This document shows, one piece after another, positions 47,967-60,965 of a stretch of 64,000 nt of DNA; the first letter of the stretch is position 1, and every line of letters begins with the position of its first letter. The notes beneath the pieces were generated by a model. That model was not told where the DNA came from, searched no databases, and worked only from the letters and a program-made list of their open reading frames with translations. The stretch lies in contig NW_009799104.1 in assembly GCF_000213175.1 (NCBI RefSeq), positions 960,205 to 1,024,204 on the forward strand. The letters run 5' to 3'. This DNA is from Neurospora tetrasperma FGSC 2508. Lineage: Eukaryota > Ascomycota > Sordariomycetes > Sordariales > Sordariaceae. The position numbers and the translations under genes were made by a program.

Positions 47967-48162
47967 TGTTGGACTTTGGTGAACGTGTGCACTGCTTAGC
48001 GCAGGAGCCATGCACTGAAAAGATTCATGGGTTGACTGGGTGAAGCAAAGCCAAGGAAGGAAACACAAGGATATGGCAGTATTTTACATAGGGTTTTTGG
48101 TTTTTGTTCAACTCATAAGGCTGCATATAGACACACATGGAAGGGAAATGCATCGCTGCCCC

Positions 48163-48185
48163 GCTGCTGCTGCTGCTGCTGCTGC
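48163..48185 (+). repeat. CTG trinucleotide repeat
   Basis: About eight CTG units, not inside a supported coding frame. Confidence 0.85.
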
Positions 48186-49436
48186 TTCTAGTTGCTGGCT
48201 GCAGCTGTGTACCGATACTGTAATCTGTAGTACGCTACATATGTGGCATATCGTGATACGATGATCTGGATAACCAATGTTTTGGGTATTGGGTTTCAAA
48301 GAAGATTTTCGACCAGGCACCTCAGTTTACTACAGGTTAACAAGGTTGACGATTCGACGGGCGTTATCTCCGCACAGGTATGCCTCCCTTTCAAACAACT
48401 ACAACGATAGAAGTACACAGGCAGCGAACCGAACGCGTGTACTAAGTGGAAGTTGGCGTTATCACCCATGTTTTTCCTTCCACGTGTTGTTGCAGCCTAA
48501 AACTTTCTTGTCTTTGCCGGTTTAACTTGATACCGACACAAACAGGATCCGGTATCACCTCTAGGCAGAAATCCTGACATGCAGCATCAACCGCGCACAA
48601 CCTGATGGATGGACGGAGAGACGACTAGGTAGCAAAGTCCAGACAAAAGAATGAAGATGAAGTTTTGTAACCTAGTGTTACGAACACCCATTTTTTTTCT
48701 CTTTTTAACTTTGAAGAAGATGCGCGACGATACAATCGCTAAGTATTGCCTGTCAGGTTAGGTAGGTAAGGTAGGTTTTCCGTTGTTTATCTCCCAATCG
48801 CCTTATCACCAACTAAGGCTTACTTACTTCATCACTCAACCGCCGTGTAACCCGACCATTCATTCGTTTTGCGCCCGGACGTCTTGTCTTCTTGTCTTGT
48901 TGTAGCTCACAAGCTACAACAAACCGTTCGCCGCCTTTCATCACAACACTCAAAACCGTAATTCGGAATTTCGGGGGGACTCGATCGATTACACAACGTA
49001 CACTAGCTTTGTCCGAGTTGATATTTTGTGTTGTGTGTGTGTGTAGAACATCGGTGAGGCGAGGCGAGGCGAAACGAGGCAAGGCGGGAAAGTTTTTTAG
49101 GTGCTGTTATCGTTGCTATTTGGGGTGACGATAGAGCCAGGAATTGAGGATGAAAGTATAAATTGTGACTTTTTTACCACCTCGATTCCGGAGGGACATT
49201 TGGTGGTTAACACCAAAAATGCAATCCATTGTGTATTGTATGAAAGTCAAGGCTGTCTTTGGTACACTACCTACCTACTGAATTGAACGAACTCAGCACT
49301 GCCGTGACTTTGTGCGTCTAGACTGCTGCTGCAGGTTCGGAGCCATCTTCCATTCAGTCCTTGGTAAACAAACAATGGGCTGCTTCAGCGGCTGTTCATT
49401 CGACGCGTGGCTGCATAGGTAGTCGTAGGTACCTCT

Positions 49437-49471
49437 AGGCAGGCAGGCAGGCAGGTAGGCAGGCAGGCAGC
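49437..49471 (+). repeat. AGGC tetranucleotide repeat
   Basis: About eight AGGC units with one AGGT interruption. Confidence 0.85.
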
Positions 49472-51364
49472 TAGACTAGTTCCCTTTCTGTGCCTCTTGC
49501 GAGGCATCTAGATACTTTATGTAAGTGACTGCATGCTATGCACTGAATGTCCGATGAGGGGCCATCACCCGCTTCGGTAGTTACAAAAACAAAGAAAGAA
49601 GGGGAATACTGTATACGCAGTACAGTATATGGGTATCGGTAGGTAGTTTAGTGAGTTCAGAAGGATAAAGACGGGGAAGTATGAATGAATGAGTGTACAC
49701 AGTAAAGACAAAGAGGAGAGAGAGAGAGAGAGAGCCCGTCTTTGATAACTGTGTCGATCCTAGCATTGTTCGTTTGGATGGGTCAGATCAATGGGATAGG
49801 ATGATCGGACTTGCAGGCAGCCTTATCGTCGCGCATGGAACGTCGGTTCGAGAAGAGTTGTATTGTCGATGACTCGATGACGAAAAAAGATAAGTTGGTG
49901 ATCACGAGGCGGTCCTGGCATGCCCTTGGCCGGGGGAGGTTGGCGTCTCGAGGAACGAAGAGGAACCACTCTCCTCATGCTCGTAACTTTGCCTACATAT
50001 TGTAGGTAGTGTACATACCTGTTGGTAATGTAACTGGGTGCAGCACCAGAGACAAGCACTTGGGGAAAAAAAAGAAGAAAGGCTGCGAGGTACCACGGTA
50101 GTCAACCGAGACAATCTTGGTGGCCCGGAAGGAAAGTTGCAGCAACCATACCTACTAAAATCACAAGCGACCTTGTTAGTGATAGTGTGTGTTATCGGTC
50201 GGCAGTCACCAGAAACATGGGCGACGGCAAGGCCCGCACCTGGACAGCGTCATCTGAGCTTTTTTGCCGCCTCTTTTCTGTGTATCTTGTCTTTGACTGA
50301 GACATCATCGATGGGCTCTGGATATTGACGACAGGAAAATGGAAAATGTCGACTCCGACACAACGTTCGATGGCGTGCTCGAGAGAGTACCTAGAAAAGG
50401 TACATAACACTATGTAACAGATTACAATCCCAACGGCGTGTTATCCAGACAGTGCAACAAAACCCCATGCACGCAGCCATTTGCTCCACTCGGCGCGGCA
50501 GTGTGCCGGATGACTGCCAATCATTGGCCCACTGATTGGTGTTCTCTGGAGCCGCCACGACGAACCCTGAAACTCCGGACCTGCCTTTCACTGGAACCAC
50601 TCTAGGGTACCTACACGCTTCCGTTCTCTGACGCGCTGCCGTGGAGAGGATGGCGCAAATGGGACGTGCTCCACTAACAGTCATGGCCTTGGGCTCATCA
50701 GTTCGTCAACGAGATGCTGTTATTGTCTGTTAAAGCTCAGCTGTTAGGTTGCTCCGCTGTCGCCCGCTCCTTGACAGCGACTGACAGTCACCGCCAACCA
50801 AGTCGGCATCCCGTCTATGTACGTCGAGTTGGATCCCGTTCCCTATCGCACATTCCACACCTCCACACCTCCCATCCATCCATCCATCCATCCATCCTCT
50901 CTCGACTCCTCCTCCTCCTCTCCTACTCCCCCCTCCTCCCCTAACATACATTCGGCCTCTCACATTCTGCCTTGTGGCACGGCCCGACGACCCATCACCT
51001 TGTGTTTCTTCCCAACCTCCATTTTGCTAGACTATAGATTTCCTCTCCTTCTTTCATTGTCGTCCTCTCTGTCTGCCTTATCCGACTGATCGCCGATAAC
51101 AAACGATGGATGCAAAGGTCCGCTCTTCCCCGGCCGTCGTCTAGACACTCGAATATTCCCGACCCCTTTTTTTCTTCAGCCATCTTGTCCGGATTGACGC
51201 CTTCCATCTGCGCTCGCTTTGACAGACACGGCAGCCTCGCGACTTTGTTATCAGTCACACCGGAGCCGGGGCTTGGCGCCCGTGTCAAGCATCCCACGCA
51301 CGCCGCTCGTTAACATTGACATCACTTATACATAGCCGCCTACTGGCGACATCCGCCATCCATA

Positions 51365-54300
51365 ATGCATCAACAATCTCGTCATCCCCCAAGGGTCTCC
51401 TCCCCCGCAGTTTCGGCCCAGACAAACCCAGCCCGCACAAACAACCAGAGGGACCCCCGGTCTCGAACTAGTACCGACGCCGCCGATAGGGACGGAGCTG
51501 GTGGTGGTGGTCAGGATGGAGGTGGTGGTGCCCTCGCTCACGCCGCAAGCCGCGATGCCATCAAGAAGCTGGACCAGATCATTCAGGTGCGCAATCTCGA
51601 CAAAGCCGCCGTATCGCCTGGCTGACTGACCTGAGTGACAGAACTTCTACTACAAAGCCGCTGTCCTCATCATCGGGTCGCGACAGCATCTAACGCCTGG
51701 GCCCAAGAAAGGGTTCAATAAATGGGTGGGTTTCCATTTCTTCAAACCATTACCGCGACAAGCCGCTGACGACGAGATGCAGTTCTCGATAGAGACCGAG
51801 GACACCGAAGACTTCAAGGAGGAGCTCCGCCTCTACAGGAACTCGGACAGCTTTACGAATCGTCCCCCGCCCATGATCATCGAGACGTATATCGACGCAT
51901 CGCGCATTTCCAGCAGTCACAGCCTCGCCCTGGTGGACGCTAATGGCAAGAGGTGGGATGTTCTGGAAGCCCTCAACAGTTCAGAGTCGAGCGAGGATTC
52001 GCCACGGAAACGCCACCTGCAAAAACGGAATACCGAGGTGATCTTGGAACGATGGCGCATCGAGCTCAAGTGCATTCCGAATGATGATGCTTTGCAAGAT
52101 TTTGGACCCAGCCTGCCCACAATCTATAAACGAAGCATAGTATTCTTCCGGTCGCTGTTCTTGGCCACGCGGGTCATGCCCGGCTGGAAGTTTTCCCAGC
52201 AGACCATGACCAAGGGCATCCATCCCGCCCTGGAAGTAAAGTGCCGCATTGTGCCGGCCGAGGCCGAATTCCTCAACTACGATCCGTTGCGCCAACCCCT
52301 TTCTGACAGTAAGGATGTAGTAACCGAGTACATGTTCGGTGATCTAGAAGTGCCCGTAGGTCGCTTCAATGCTTCCGTCATCTATCGAAATGACTGCACG
52401 TTTCGGGTCGAGGATGCCGACGCTCTGCTGAGTTCGCGACTCATGGGTGTAGATGAGGATTTCTTCAAGCCCTCAATACCTCAACGGCCGCAACCCGTCA
52501 GCCACGGCCGAGCCGACTCGTACGCGGAACCCGGATCTTTGCCCTCACACCGCCTAGGACGGCGCAACCGAGAGCCGCATCAGACGTATGGCAGTCTGTC
52601 GACATTTCATGGCACCGGCGCATTCGGCACAAGCCCCATCTCGGCGCTCAAGGCAGTCCGACCGGCCGGTTCAGACACGAGCTCGCCACCGGGTTCTTCC
52701 GCAGCCAGTGTCGACCATTCAGAACCGTCGCATTCTCTTCCCATCCGCAGTGCATCAAGCCGGACATTGCGGGATGTTGAGGGCAGCAGACGACCTTCGA
52801 TTTCGTTTCAACCCTTTAAAGCTGGGTCAATATCCGGGAGTCCCAGGTTTCCCGATCATGGAGCACCGGCCTCGCCACATTCGCTTCCACGACCCTCGGG
52901 TTTGAGCGGAATCTCGCAAGCCAGGAACAGATCCTCGCTTACGGCGGGAATGGCGGCCTCTTTGCGTGGTCCCGGCGCTGCCGTTCCAACGGATATTCCA
53001 AAGTCTAGCTCACCAAGGCCCCAAAGTCGATATAGCAGCAGTTTCAGCCATCGTCGATCACGGACCTCATTCGGCGGCCAAAGCAAGACCGGCGATGACG
53101 AAGCCAGTAGTAGTGGCAGACAAAGCCTGTCTTCATCAGCTCAGCCTGGCTCGGCCCTGCTCGCCGAACCTGTAGGTGGAGTGGCCAGTTCAAGCTCGTT
53201 CCAGACGGATGACGACATTTCCGAGTTTCTTAAAGAGCTTGACAACAGGAAGAAGTTGCCGAGCTTTGAGGCTACCAAGAAGGGAGAGCAATCAGCTGCT
53301 GCACGCCGTACTGCTGCACAGCTTAACAAATTCCACCTGATGAGGGACTCGAACAATGCGCTGACGGAGAGCATGCTGATGGGATCTTCAACTTTGCACC
53401 GGAGCTCAAGCTCCAGCAGCAGACACATGTCCAACATGCCAGGTAGCCTGGGAAACCCGGGAATCAGTATGAGTGGTGCGAGCGTCAGCAGCTCACCGGG
53501 CGGAAAGCCCCTGAGCCCGCATACGCCTCACACGCCCGCGATTCCTAGTCGGTTGAGCGAAAACTCGATTATTGATTACCCGGCCCAGGCTAGCTACAAC
53601 AGGAGAGGGAGGTCTCATGTGGTGCCCACCGAGGAGGAGGAGGAAGAAGAAGAAAGAGAAGATGGCGATGAGACAACGCAAACCGACCGTCAACAGGAAA
53701 TTGGGGGTGGCGCAGTCTCGGCGGCGATCGATATCCCGCTCTCTCCTCGTCTGCTCCATGCGGGTAGCGCAAACCGCCGAGCGAGTTCCGTGGCCCAGCA
53801 GCACCGTTCGCTGGCGGCTGGAGCTGGCGCCGGAACGGGAGAAGATGATTCGGATATTGCCCAGCGGAGCTTGAGCCTCGGAGCGGGCGGTGGCGAGGCG
53901 CCCTCGTTGAGTACCCTGCTTGCTTTCCAGCGAAGAAATTCGGGCGATGGCAACGAGGACAGTTCGGCGGGAAGTGGAATGGCAGGAATGCAGCAACTAC
54001 AGCCCGCGGCGGATATCCGGGCTTCGGCGGAGCTGAGGCAGGCAAATGATGATCAGCCGACCAATCCGCCAGTCAGGCTCATGACTACCAGCAGGACCCC
54101 GTACAAGTCGCGGTACAGCTACCATGGCACGACGACGAGTTCCACGCAAGGGCGCGGTAGCGGGATCGGGCCCGGCACAAGGGGGACACCGCCTCATTCG
54201 AGCGGGGGTCCGTTTACCGGGATGAGGTATGTGGGCACCATGGCTGGTCGAGGTGGAATGGGTGTCGGTCAGGGTGAGGACGGCACCGATGACGAGCCGT

Positions 54301-54503
54301 TGTTGTTCGCCATGTCTGAACTCGAGAGGCCTTCGAGGCACAGTTTGGAAGAAGCAAGAGGTGGTGGTGTGTTGGGAGGATCTCCTAGGGGGTTGAGAGG
54401 AGGAGCTCGGGGGGCTGGAGAGGCTAGTGGGAATACTGACGGTGGAGGTGTGGGTGATGGAGAAGAGTACGAGGTTAGGGGAACTACGCGTCGGGGATGG
54501 TAG
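51365..54503 (+). CDS. atg13: Autophagy-related protein 13 (ATG13)
   Basis: Exons 51365-51586, 51642-51725 and 51783-54503 encode 1008 residues. ATG13 is the regulatory subunit of the Atg1 kinase complex that starts autophagosome formation, and its phosphorylation by TORC1 keeps the process off when nutrients are present. The N-terminal HORMA domain begins near residue 65 (KKLDQIIQ, then NFYYKAAVLIIGSRQ) and runs to about 310, with IETEDTEDFKEELRLYRN and PPPMIIETYID as conserved blocks. The remaining 700 residues are disordered and Ser/Pro/Gly-rich, the part that normally binds Atg1 and Atg17 and takes TORC1 phosphates. A Glu-rich run lies near residue 720. Intron 1 is 55 nt. Intron 2 (51726-51782) is 57 nt and lacks a stop, so it can be mistaken for coding sequence. 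It is supported by GT-AG ends, a GCTGAC branch site and by GFNKW joining directly to FSIETED as in the family. Confidence 0.92.
51726..51782 (+). other. atg13: Stop-free 57-nt intron in atg13
   Basis: It begins GTGGGT, has a GCTGAC branch site and ends GCAG. Its length is a multiple of three and it has no stop, so retention would add 19 residues inside the HORMA domain. Confidence 0.8.
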
Positions 54504-55211
54504 TTTCACTTTGGTTGCGTGCATGTGCAATGCATCGCTTTGGATTACGGTACAAGAGCGGTGTATGTTCAGGAAGTCGGGAAAGGTTGATGTCTACATT
54601 CTACAGATTAAAGATCACAGCGACAGAGAAGCCAGATGCTATTCTCGACATGAACCTATGTTGGTGTTTGTTGTTCTCAGACAACTATCCATTCTCCCTC
54701 TTTTCATATTTTTTGTCCGGGTTTGCGGGTAGTTGGACCTTTGAGTCGGCATGATTAGAGGCTCATTAGTGAAGGAGGGGGGTCTTTCACACTTCGTTAT
54801 TCGTTTATATTCAGGAAGCCTATTCCAGCCTTAGCGAGTGGCTGATAAGACTAAGACACTTTCCCGCCAGTCAAGTTCATCAAAACCCTACTTTCGTAGT
54901 AGCGAGTTAGGCACAGAAATCCATTGTATATATACTTACGATGTATATGATATGAATGAACGTCTGGAGGCCCCGTACGATGCCAAAAAATGATTTGTAG
55001 TTGGTTGTCATCTCGAGATTGGTTAGTGTAAATCGTATAGGACACGGAGCAACTTGAAGCTCAAGTAGGGGGCTGTGTATAAGTGACTTGAATTTATTCC
55101 CCACTTGGGAAGAGGATACAGGCATGGAACTTGACCTGTAGTCGTGAGAAAGATGATATGGCATTTGGCTTCTAGTTACTCGGCGTTGGGGCTTGCCTTA
55201 CAATTACTTAG

Positions 55212-55268
<57 letters not shown>

Positions 55269-56277
55269 AAAAAAAAAGAAACACAACAAAAGAAAAAGTT
55301 GACCCGTTTATCGACATCACCAACCTCACTATCTTCAGTACACTAGTTGATGCGATTACGGGCGGCAAGAGCCAAGAGAAAGACTACGACGCAATGGAAC
55401 ACAAATGACGGAATGCCGCTGCACACGCTGAAGAGTGGGGTATACCCTCCCCTGATAATTGTACGGTATGCGAAGAATGGTGCACATGATTGGATAAAAT
55501 CGAGGCGGCTGAGCAGGCCTCCCTCGTGCTTGCTCGCTCGCTCCCTCCTATTCAGTGGTGTCGAGTCCCCCCTGTTAGGTGGTGTTGGTTTGGGGGCGCT
55601 GCAGGTGACAGACGGAGTGAGAGCGACCTGAGGCGGGAAGAGGTTCGTTCGTCATCTGCTTGCTGCCAACGGCGAACTACACTACTTACTGTAGTTCTAG
55701 GTGCCCTCCCTGGTGCAAGTACATTCATTCAGAGACGGAACATCCAAAACACCGGACCTTCGACAACATTCGACAGCGCAGCGGCTGCCGGACCAAGACG
55801 TACCCGTACTGTAGAGTGCGGAACAAGACTCGAATCTTGTTTCTTTTTGCGAACCAGATCCGACTCATATCGCACATCCCAATACCTCAACGCGACTCCA
55901 AACCACACACCTACTGTAGCTCTAGGCAGCTCCCGCTCATCGAGCTCCCGCCTCTCCCCCTCTTCCATCCTAGGTCTGCCTAACAATACCGACACCGATA
56001 CGATACCCACAACTACAACAACTCCTGACGTCCATTATCAGAACAAGCGATTGACACACAACACGACGGACCGATTCAATCTATAGTTTTACGGCTGTGT
56101 CACTTTGAAACGAACTACCGTGGTAGCCGACGACACCAGTTCCTGCCCGTCTGGCCAGCTGATAGTGACGACATCCCCCGAGGGCGCGCCCACTACCACT
56201 CCTCTCTCTGTTCCTCGTATTTCAACAACCAAAGAACTCTTGATACACCAGCTGCCAGACCAGACACAGCCACCACA
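54504..56277. other. Intergenic with a long A tract
   Basis: No gene is supported. A near-uninterrupted run of about 53 A occupies 55213-55265. The last 700 bases are probably the promoter and leader of HSE1. Confidence 0.5.
55213..55265 (+). repeat. Poly(A) tract of about 53 nt
   Basis: Uninterrupted A, followed by GTTAAAAAAAAAG. No flanking target duplication or upstream coding relic was seen that would make it a retroposed tail. Confidence 0.85.
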
Positions 56278-58840
56278 ATGTTTCGAGCCGCGGCCGCAGG
56301 GCCTTACGATGAGGCCATCAGTATGTATACCTTGACCATGGTGCATTCATACTTGTACTGACAGCGCGCTCCTGTACAGACAAGGCAACCGACGAGAACC
56401 TCACGTCCGAGGACTGGGGCGCCATCATGGAGGTCTGCGATCGGGTAGCCACCGATGCCAACGGCGCCAAAGAGGCCGTCAATAGCATGATCAAGCGCCT
56501 GGCCCATAGGAACGCCAATGTTCAGCTGTATACCCTCGAGGTGAGCTCATCATGTCACCTCTCTTACCAGCCCATATCTTCCAGCCAGATGCTAACCCGG
56601 CCTTTTAACCCCCCAGGTTGCAAACGCCCTCTCCCAAAACTGCGGCAAGAACATGCACCGCGAGCTCTCCAGCCGCGCCTTCACCGACGCCCTCCTCAAG
56701 CTCGCCAACGACCGCAACACCCACACCCAAGTCAAGGCCAAGATCCTCGAGCGCATGAAGGAGTGGTCCGACATGTTCAAGTCCGACTCCGACCTCGGCA
56801 TCATGTACGACGCCTACTACCGCCTAAAGCAGTCGAACCCGACCCTGCAGCCGCCCAGCGCCCCGCAAAAGAATGTGCTCACCGATGCCGACCGCCAGAA
56901 GGAGGAGGAAGAGCTCCAGATGGCTCTCCAGCTCAGTTTGCAGGAAGAGGAACGGAAGAAGAGACCTGCTGGTGCTTCGGGGGCAACTGCATCCTCATCC
57001 AGTGGTGGTGCGGCCGCAGGGCCGAGCAACGCCGGGGGAGCAGGAGCGTCAGGGGAAGGCACGAACTCAACCGCTGGCCAGGCAGAGGCAACACCTCAGC
57101 CGGTTCCCTCGAGTACCACGGCCGCTACTGTGTCCCGTGTCAGGGCGCTCTACGACTTTGTCCCCTCGGAGCCGGGCGAGCTGGAGTTCAAAAAGGGTGA
57201 TGTCATTGCCGTGTTGAAGAGCGTGTATAAGGATTGGTGGAGCGGATCTCTCAAGGGCAAGACGGGCATCTTCCCTCTGAACTATGTCGAAAAGCTGGCG
57301 GACCCGACCCCGGAGGAGTTGCAGCGTGAGGCGCAGATGGAGGCCGAGGTGTTTGCGGAGATCAAGAATGTAGAGAAGTTGTTGACACTCTTGAGTGCTG
57401 GAAACACGGGTCCAAGGGAGGAGGATAATGAAGAGATTTCGGTGAGTGAATGATTTGAAACGGGGTTGAAAAGTGATGTGCTGACGATGAGCAACAGAAG
57501 CTTTATCACCAGACGCTAGCGATTCGGCCCAAGCTTATCAAGCTGATTGAGAAGTACTCGCAGAAGAAGGGTACGTCTTGGGCTGTTCGTTATCGTGAAG
57601 AGGCTCCCACTAACAGCGTACAGATGACTTTACGCAGTTGAACGAAAAGTTCATCAAGGCTAGAAGAGACTATGAAGCGCTTCTTGAGTCTTCCATGTCT
57701 CACCCACCAGGACCGACTTATCACCAATACGCAATGAGACCTCCAATGACCAATAGCTACGGATCTGGGGGATATGGCGCCCCTCCTTCGCAACAGCAGC
57801 AGGAGCCGCCCCGGTTCTATAATCCAGCGCCCGCTCAAGGTACGTTCGTGAGAGAATTCGGTGGTCAGGGGATGTATTGATCGAGTATACATGAAGGGCT
57901 CAGAAGCTGATGTACATGGACCTACTCTCTAGATGCGCCCCAGTATCCTGCGACTTCGCCGTCGCCAAACCCTAACCATTTCATACGTCCTGCTGGCACT
58001 CCTGCGCCTTATTACATGGGGGGTGCTGAAGGCCCAGGACAACTTCAGCATCAACAGCAACCTCCTTACCCTCAACAGCAGCCGCAACCAGCATATGGTG
58101 GCCCCTCCCGACCTCAAGACCAGCAGCGAAATCCATCAGGACCCAGCCCTATGGCTCCCGCCCCGTTGAACACAACTTCCTCGCCACCCCCAGGGAATCA
58201 GTACACCCCTTACCAAGCCCCTGGCGCATCCGGAGCCAACAACCGCACATTTTCATACAGCAGTACAAACGGCGGTGCCCCCCAAGAGCTCTCTACCTCA
58301 GCCTATGACTCGCCCATCGCTCAACACAGCACTAACCCCCTCTCCAACCCATCCTACAGCGCTCCGTCCGCTCCCTCCTACAGCCAAGGGAGGCCTGGAG
58401 CTCCCACTGACGACCCCTACGGACCAACGAGCCCCGGAGCAGGAAGTAGCAGCAACGTAGGCTCCGCCCCTCCTCCTCCCTCCGGTCCCGCACCCTCCGC
58501 TCCTTCGGCTCCCTCAGCACCCGGTGCTCCCACCAGTTACGCACAGGGCGGATATCACAGCCAGAATCCTTACGCCGCCGCTGCCGCTGCCGCTGCGGCA
58601 GCTGCTTCTTCACGGACGCATGTCCCTGGGGTTTACGATGGTGCTGGTAGCGAAGTATCGTCGACGGCACCGCAGCCGCCTGCGGCATTGCAGCCTGGTG
58701 GTGGGGCACAGCCTCAGTACAAGGCTTACGTGCCTCCTGGGGCGCCGTCAGCGCCGGGTGGTGGTCACGAGGGACCAAGTGCCCCGGGGGCGCCTGGACA
58801 GAATGATGGGTTGGCGGATTATTACCGGAGTGCTTACTAA
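56278..58840 (+). CDS. hse1: Class E vacuolar protein sorting protein HSE1 (ESCRT-0, STAM-like)
   Basis: Six exons (56278-56320, 56380-56540, 56617-57441, 57498-57570, 57624-57839, 57933-58840) encode 741 residues; introns are 53-93 nt and all GT-AG. HSE1 pairs with VPS27 as ESCRT-0 on endosomes, binding ubiquitinated membrane cargo for delivery into the vacuole. Order: VHS domain (about 10-145; NLTSEDWGAIMEVCDRV, LAHRNANVQLYTLEVANAL, ERMKEWSDMF); ubiquitin-interacting motif (about 163-180; EEELQMALQLSLQEEE); SH3 domain (about 242-297; VRALYDFVPSEPGELEFKKG, GIFPLNYVEKL); a helical GAT-like segment spread over exons 3-5 (YHQTLAIRPKLIKLIEKYSQ, KARRDYEALLE); and a Pro/Gln/Ala/Gly-rich tail with a run of 12 Ala near residue 630. 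The start is the only ATG leading in frame into the VHS domain. The first ATG lies within CCACAATGTTTCGAGC, a good fungal context. Confidence 0.94.
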
Positions 58841-59547
58841 AGCCCATGAGGTGTTGTAGGGAAGTAATAGGTGTGACTGTTTGGTTCTGGGTAGCTCTAG
58901 CATGAGTGTTGGAAGAGAGGATGATGATAGTAGCGTGTAAGGCGAAGAGTTGGGTGATGTGTAGCTTTTTCCTGAAGGGATTGGAGATATAGGTACGAAT
59001 AGAAGGAGAGATGGATGAGGTGGAAGGAATGGAGCGATTATTGAAACCTTTCATGTGTGACATGTCAAACTCATGTTGACTTGTATGGAAGAGGGTTTGA
59101 TGACGTCCAGGCTCCTTGTCTCCTTCTGGCCGTGATAATGCATCGTTCCCCAACCCAAAGAATGCACTTACAGAAATTTATGTCTAAAGAAGGTAGAGCA
59201 GTGCCAAGGTGTATATCAGGGGACTTCAAGTTCACCCCTATTCTGGTACTCGACCTTCTAGAACCCCGGCATTAGTCAGTCGCTCATGGCTCATGAATGA
59301 TGATTCCACTTCCATGGCCGCCTCTGCTGACCTCCTGAACTTGGATCCCCGAAGCGTACAAACTCCTCGCTGGACTCTTTCCGCCTCAATGGAACAACCT
59401 TTCGAGGAACCCACCATGTACATTACAATGCTGGTTTCATTGTCGGTTTGGTTCTTTTAGCAGGGCGAAAGAAGGGTAGAATAACGCCTATTAGGGACCC
59501 TAGTTACCAAGTCACAACAATTATCCGCAAAAATTTCAACGGCTTTT
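58841..59547. other. Intergenic, HSE1 3' region
   Basis: No gene is supported. It probably contains the 3' untranslated regions of HSE1 and of the minus-strand gene that follows. Confidence 0.5.
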
Positions 59548-60143
59548 CTAAGCCCGGTAAGCTCTAGCTTTCTGTACCAAAGTAACAAACAACCCAGGGC
59601 TGGATTGTATTCCCCCCTCCTCCACCACCTGCTGCTGCTGATGCTGCTGCTGCTGCTCATCCTTTCGCGCCCGCTGCTTCAATTGTGCATGCGTTTCTCC
59701 ATCACTTATCCTCTTTTTCTTCCCATTCCCCTCACCGTGTTGTTCATGGTAACCAGAAACTTGTTGACCGGCACCATCATCAACTTGAAACCTAACAAGC
59801 TGCTCCCCAGCAAGCACCACCCAGTTCCCATTCTCGTCATAGTCAAGTGTATGATACGTATCATCCGAAGAAACGACGACCCCTTTGTGTTCTTTTTCAT
59901 TCTCCTTCTTATTTTTCTCCTTTTTCTCCTTTTTCTTCTTCTTCTTCTTCTTCTTCTCCTCCTCCTCCTTGCCTTCTACAATATCCTCCTCCTCCTCCTC
60001 CTCCTCCTCTTTTTTTCTTCTTCTTGAAAGCAATATTTCTACCTCTACCAATAATACCCAAGAGTACTTTCATTATAGCGTCTCGCCATGTTTTCTTGCT
60101 CTCATTTCTTTCCAAGAACTTGTTAGCCAGATCTCTCTCTTTC
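59548..60143 (-). CDS. 3' part of an unrecognised Lys/Glu-rich protein, cut by an assembly gap
   Basis: Next to the gap one minus-strand frame reads protein-like sequence, RDLANKFLERNESKKTWRDA and then IMKVLLGIIGRGRNIAF (60143 to about 60030). It runs into CTT/CCT-type microsatellite DNA coding for Lys, Gly and Glu runs. A second frame, open from 60051 to the stop at 59548, continues with the acidic and basic run, then SSDDTYHTLDYDENGNWVVL, a Gln/His run and the end QKARAYRA. The two frames differ, so an intron, a length change in the microsatellite or a misassembly must lie in the repeat. No family is recognised. It may be the same gene as the zinc-ribbon exon at 60960-61309. Confidence 0.4.
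59908..60025 (-). repeat. CTT/CCT microsatellite coding for Lys/Glu runs on the minus strand
   Basis: Alternating TTC/CTT and CCT blocks with short interruptions, just left of the gap. Such repeats are prone to length change and to assembly error. Confidence 0.85.
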
Positions 60144-60913
60144 NNNNNNNNNNNNNNNNNNNNNNNNNNNNNNNNNNNNNNNNNNNNNNNNNNNNNNNNN
60201 NNNNNNNNNNNNNNNNNNNNNNNNNNNNNNNNNNNNNNNNNNNNNNNNNNNNNNNNNNNNNNNNNNNNNNNNNNNNNNNNNNNNNNNNNNNNNNNNNNNN
60301 NNNNNNNNNNNNNNNNNNNNNNNNNNNNNNNNNNNNNNNNNNNNNNNNNNNNNNNNNNNNNNNNNNNNNNNNNNNNNNNNNNNNNNNNNNNNNNNNNNNN
60401 NNNNNNNNNNNNNNNNNNNNNNNNNNNNNNNNNNNNNNNNNNNNNNNNNNNNNNNNNNNNNNNNNNNNNNNNNNNNNNNNNNNNNNNNNNNNNNNNNNNN
60501 NNNNNNNNNNNNNNNNNNNNNNNNNNNNNNNNNNNNNNNNNNNNNNNNNNNNNNNNNNNNNNNNNNNNNNNNNNNNNNNNNNNNNNNNNNNNNNNNNNNN
60601 NNNNNNNNNNNNNNNNNNNNNNNNNNNNNNNNNNNNNNNNNNNNNNNNNNNNNNNNNNNNNNNNNNNNNNNNNNNNNNNNNNNNNNNNNNNNNNNNNNNN
60701 NNNNNNNNNNNNNNNNNNNNNNNNNNNNNNNNNNNNNNNNNNNNNNNNNNNNNNNNNNNNNNNNNNNNNNNNNNNNNNNNNNNNNNNNNNNNNNNNNNNN
60801 NNNNNNNNNNNNNNNNNNNNNNNNNNNNNNNNNNNNNNNNNNNNNNNNNNNNNNNNNNNNNNNNNNNNNNNNNNNNNNNNNNNNNNNNNNNNNNNNNNNN
60901 NNNNNNNNNNNNN
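60144..60913. other. Assembly gap (770 N)
   Basis: A run of N with no sequence. It interrupts a probable minus-strand gene. Confidence 0.99.
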
Positions 60914-60965
60914 CAAGACATCTTTTGTTTCCTTTTCAATTCAAAAGTTATCGTGACTCACCCCT

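Larger units (their letters stand above)
47967..51364. other. Intergenic with microsatellites
   Basis: No gene is supported in 3.4 kb. Simple repeats present are CTG units (48163-48185), AGGC units (49437-49471), an AG run (49712-49733) and CCAT units (50871-50897). The pyrimidine-rich DNA from about 50.8 kb is the likely promoter and leader of ATG13. Confidence 0.5.

Noticed and set aside
46564-47982. 472-codon plus-strand open frame overlapping the BTB gene
   Set aside because: It is a shifted-frame shadow of the low-complexity C-terminal tail of the BTB protein; its Arg/Ser/Pro-rich composition follows from that.
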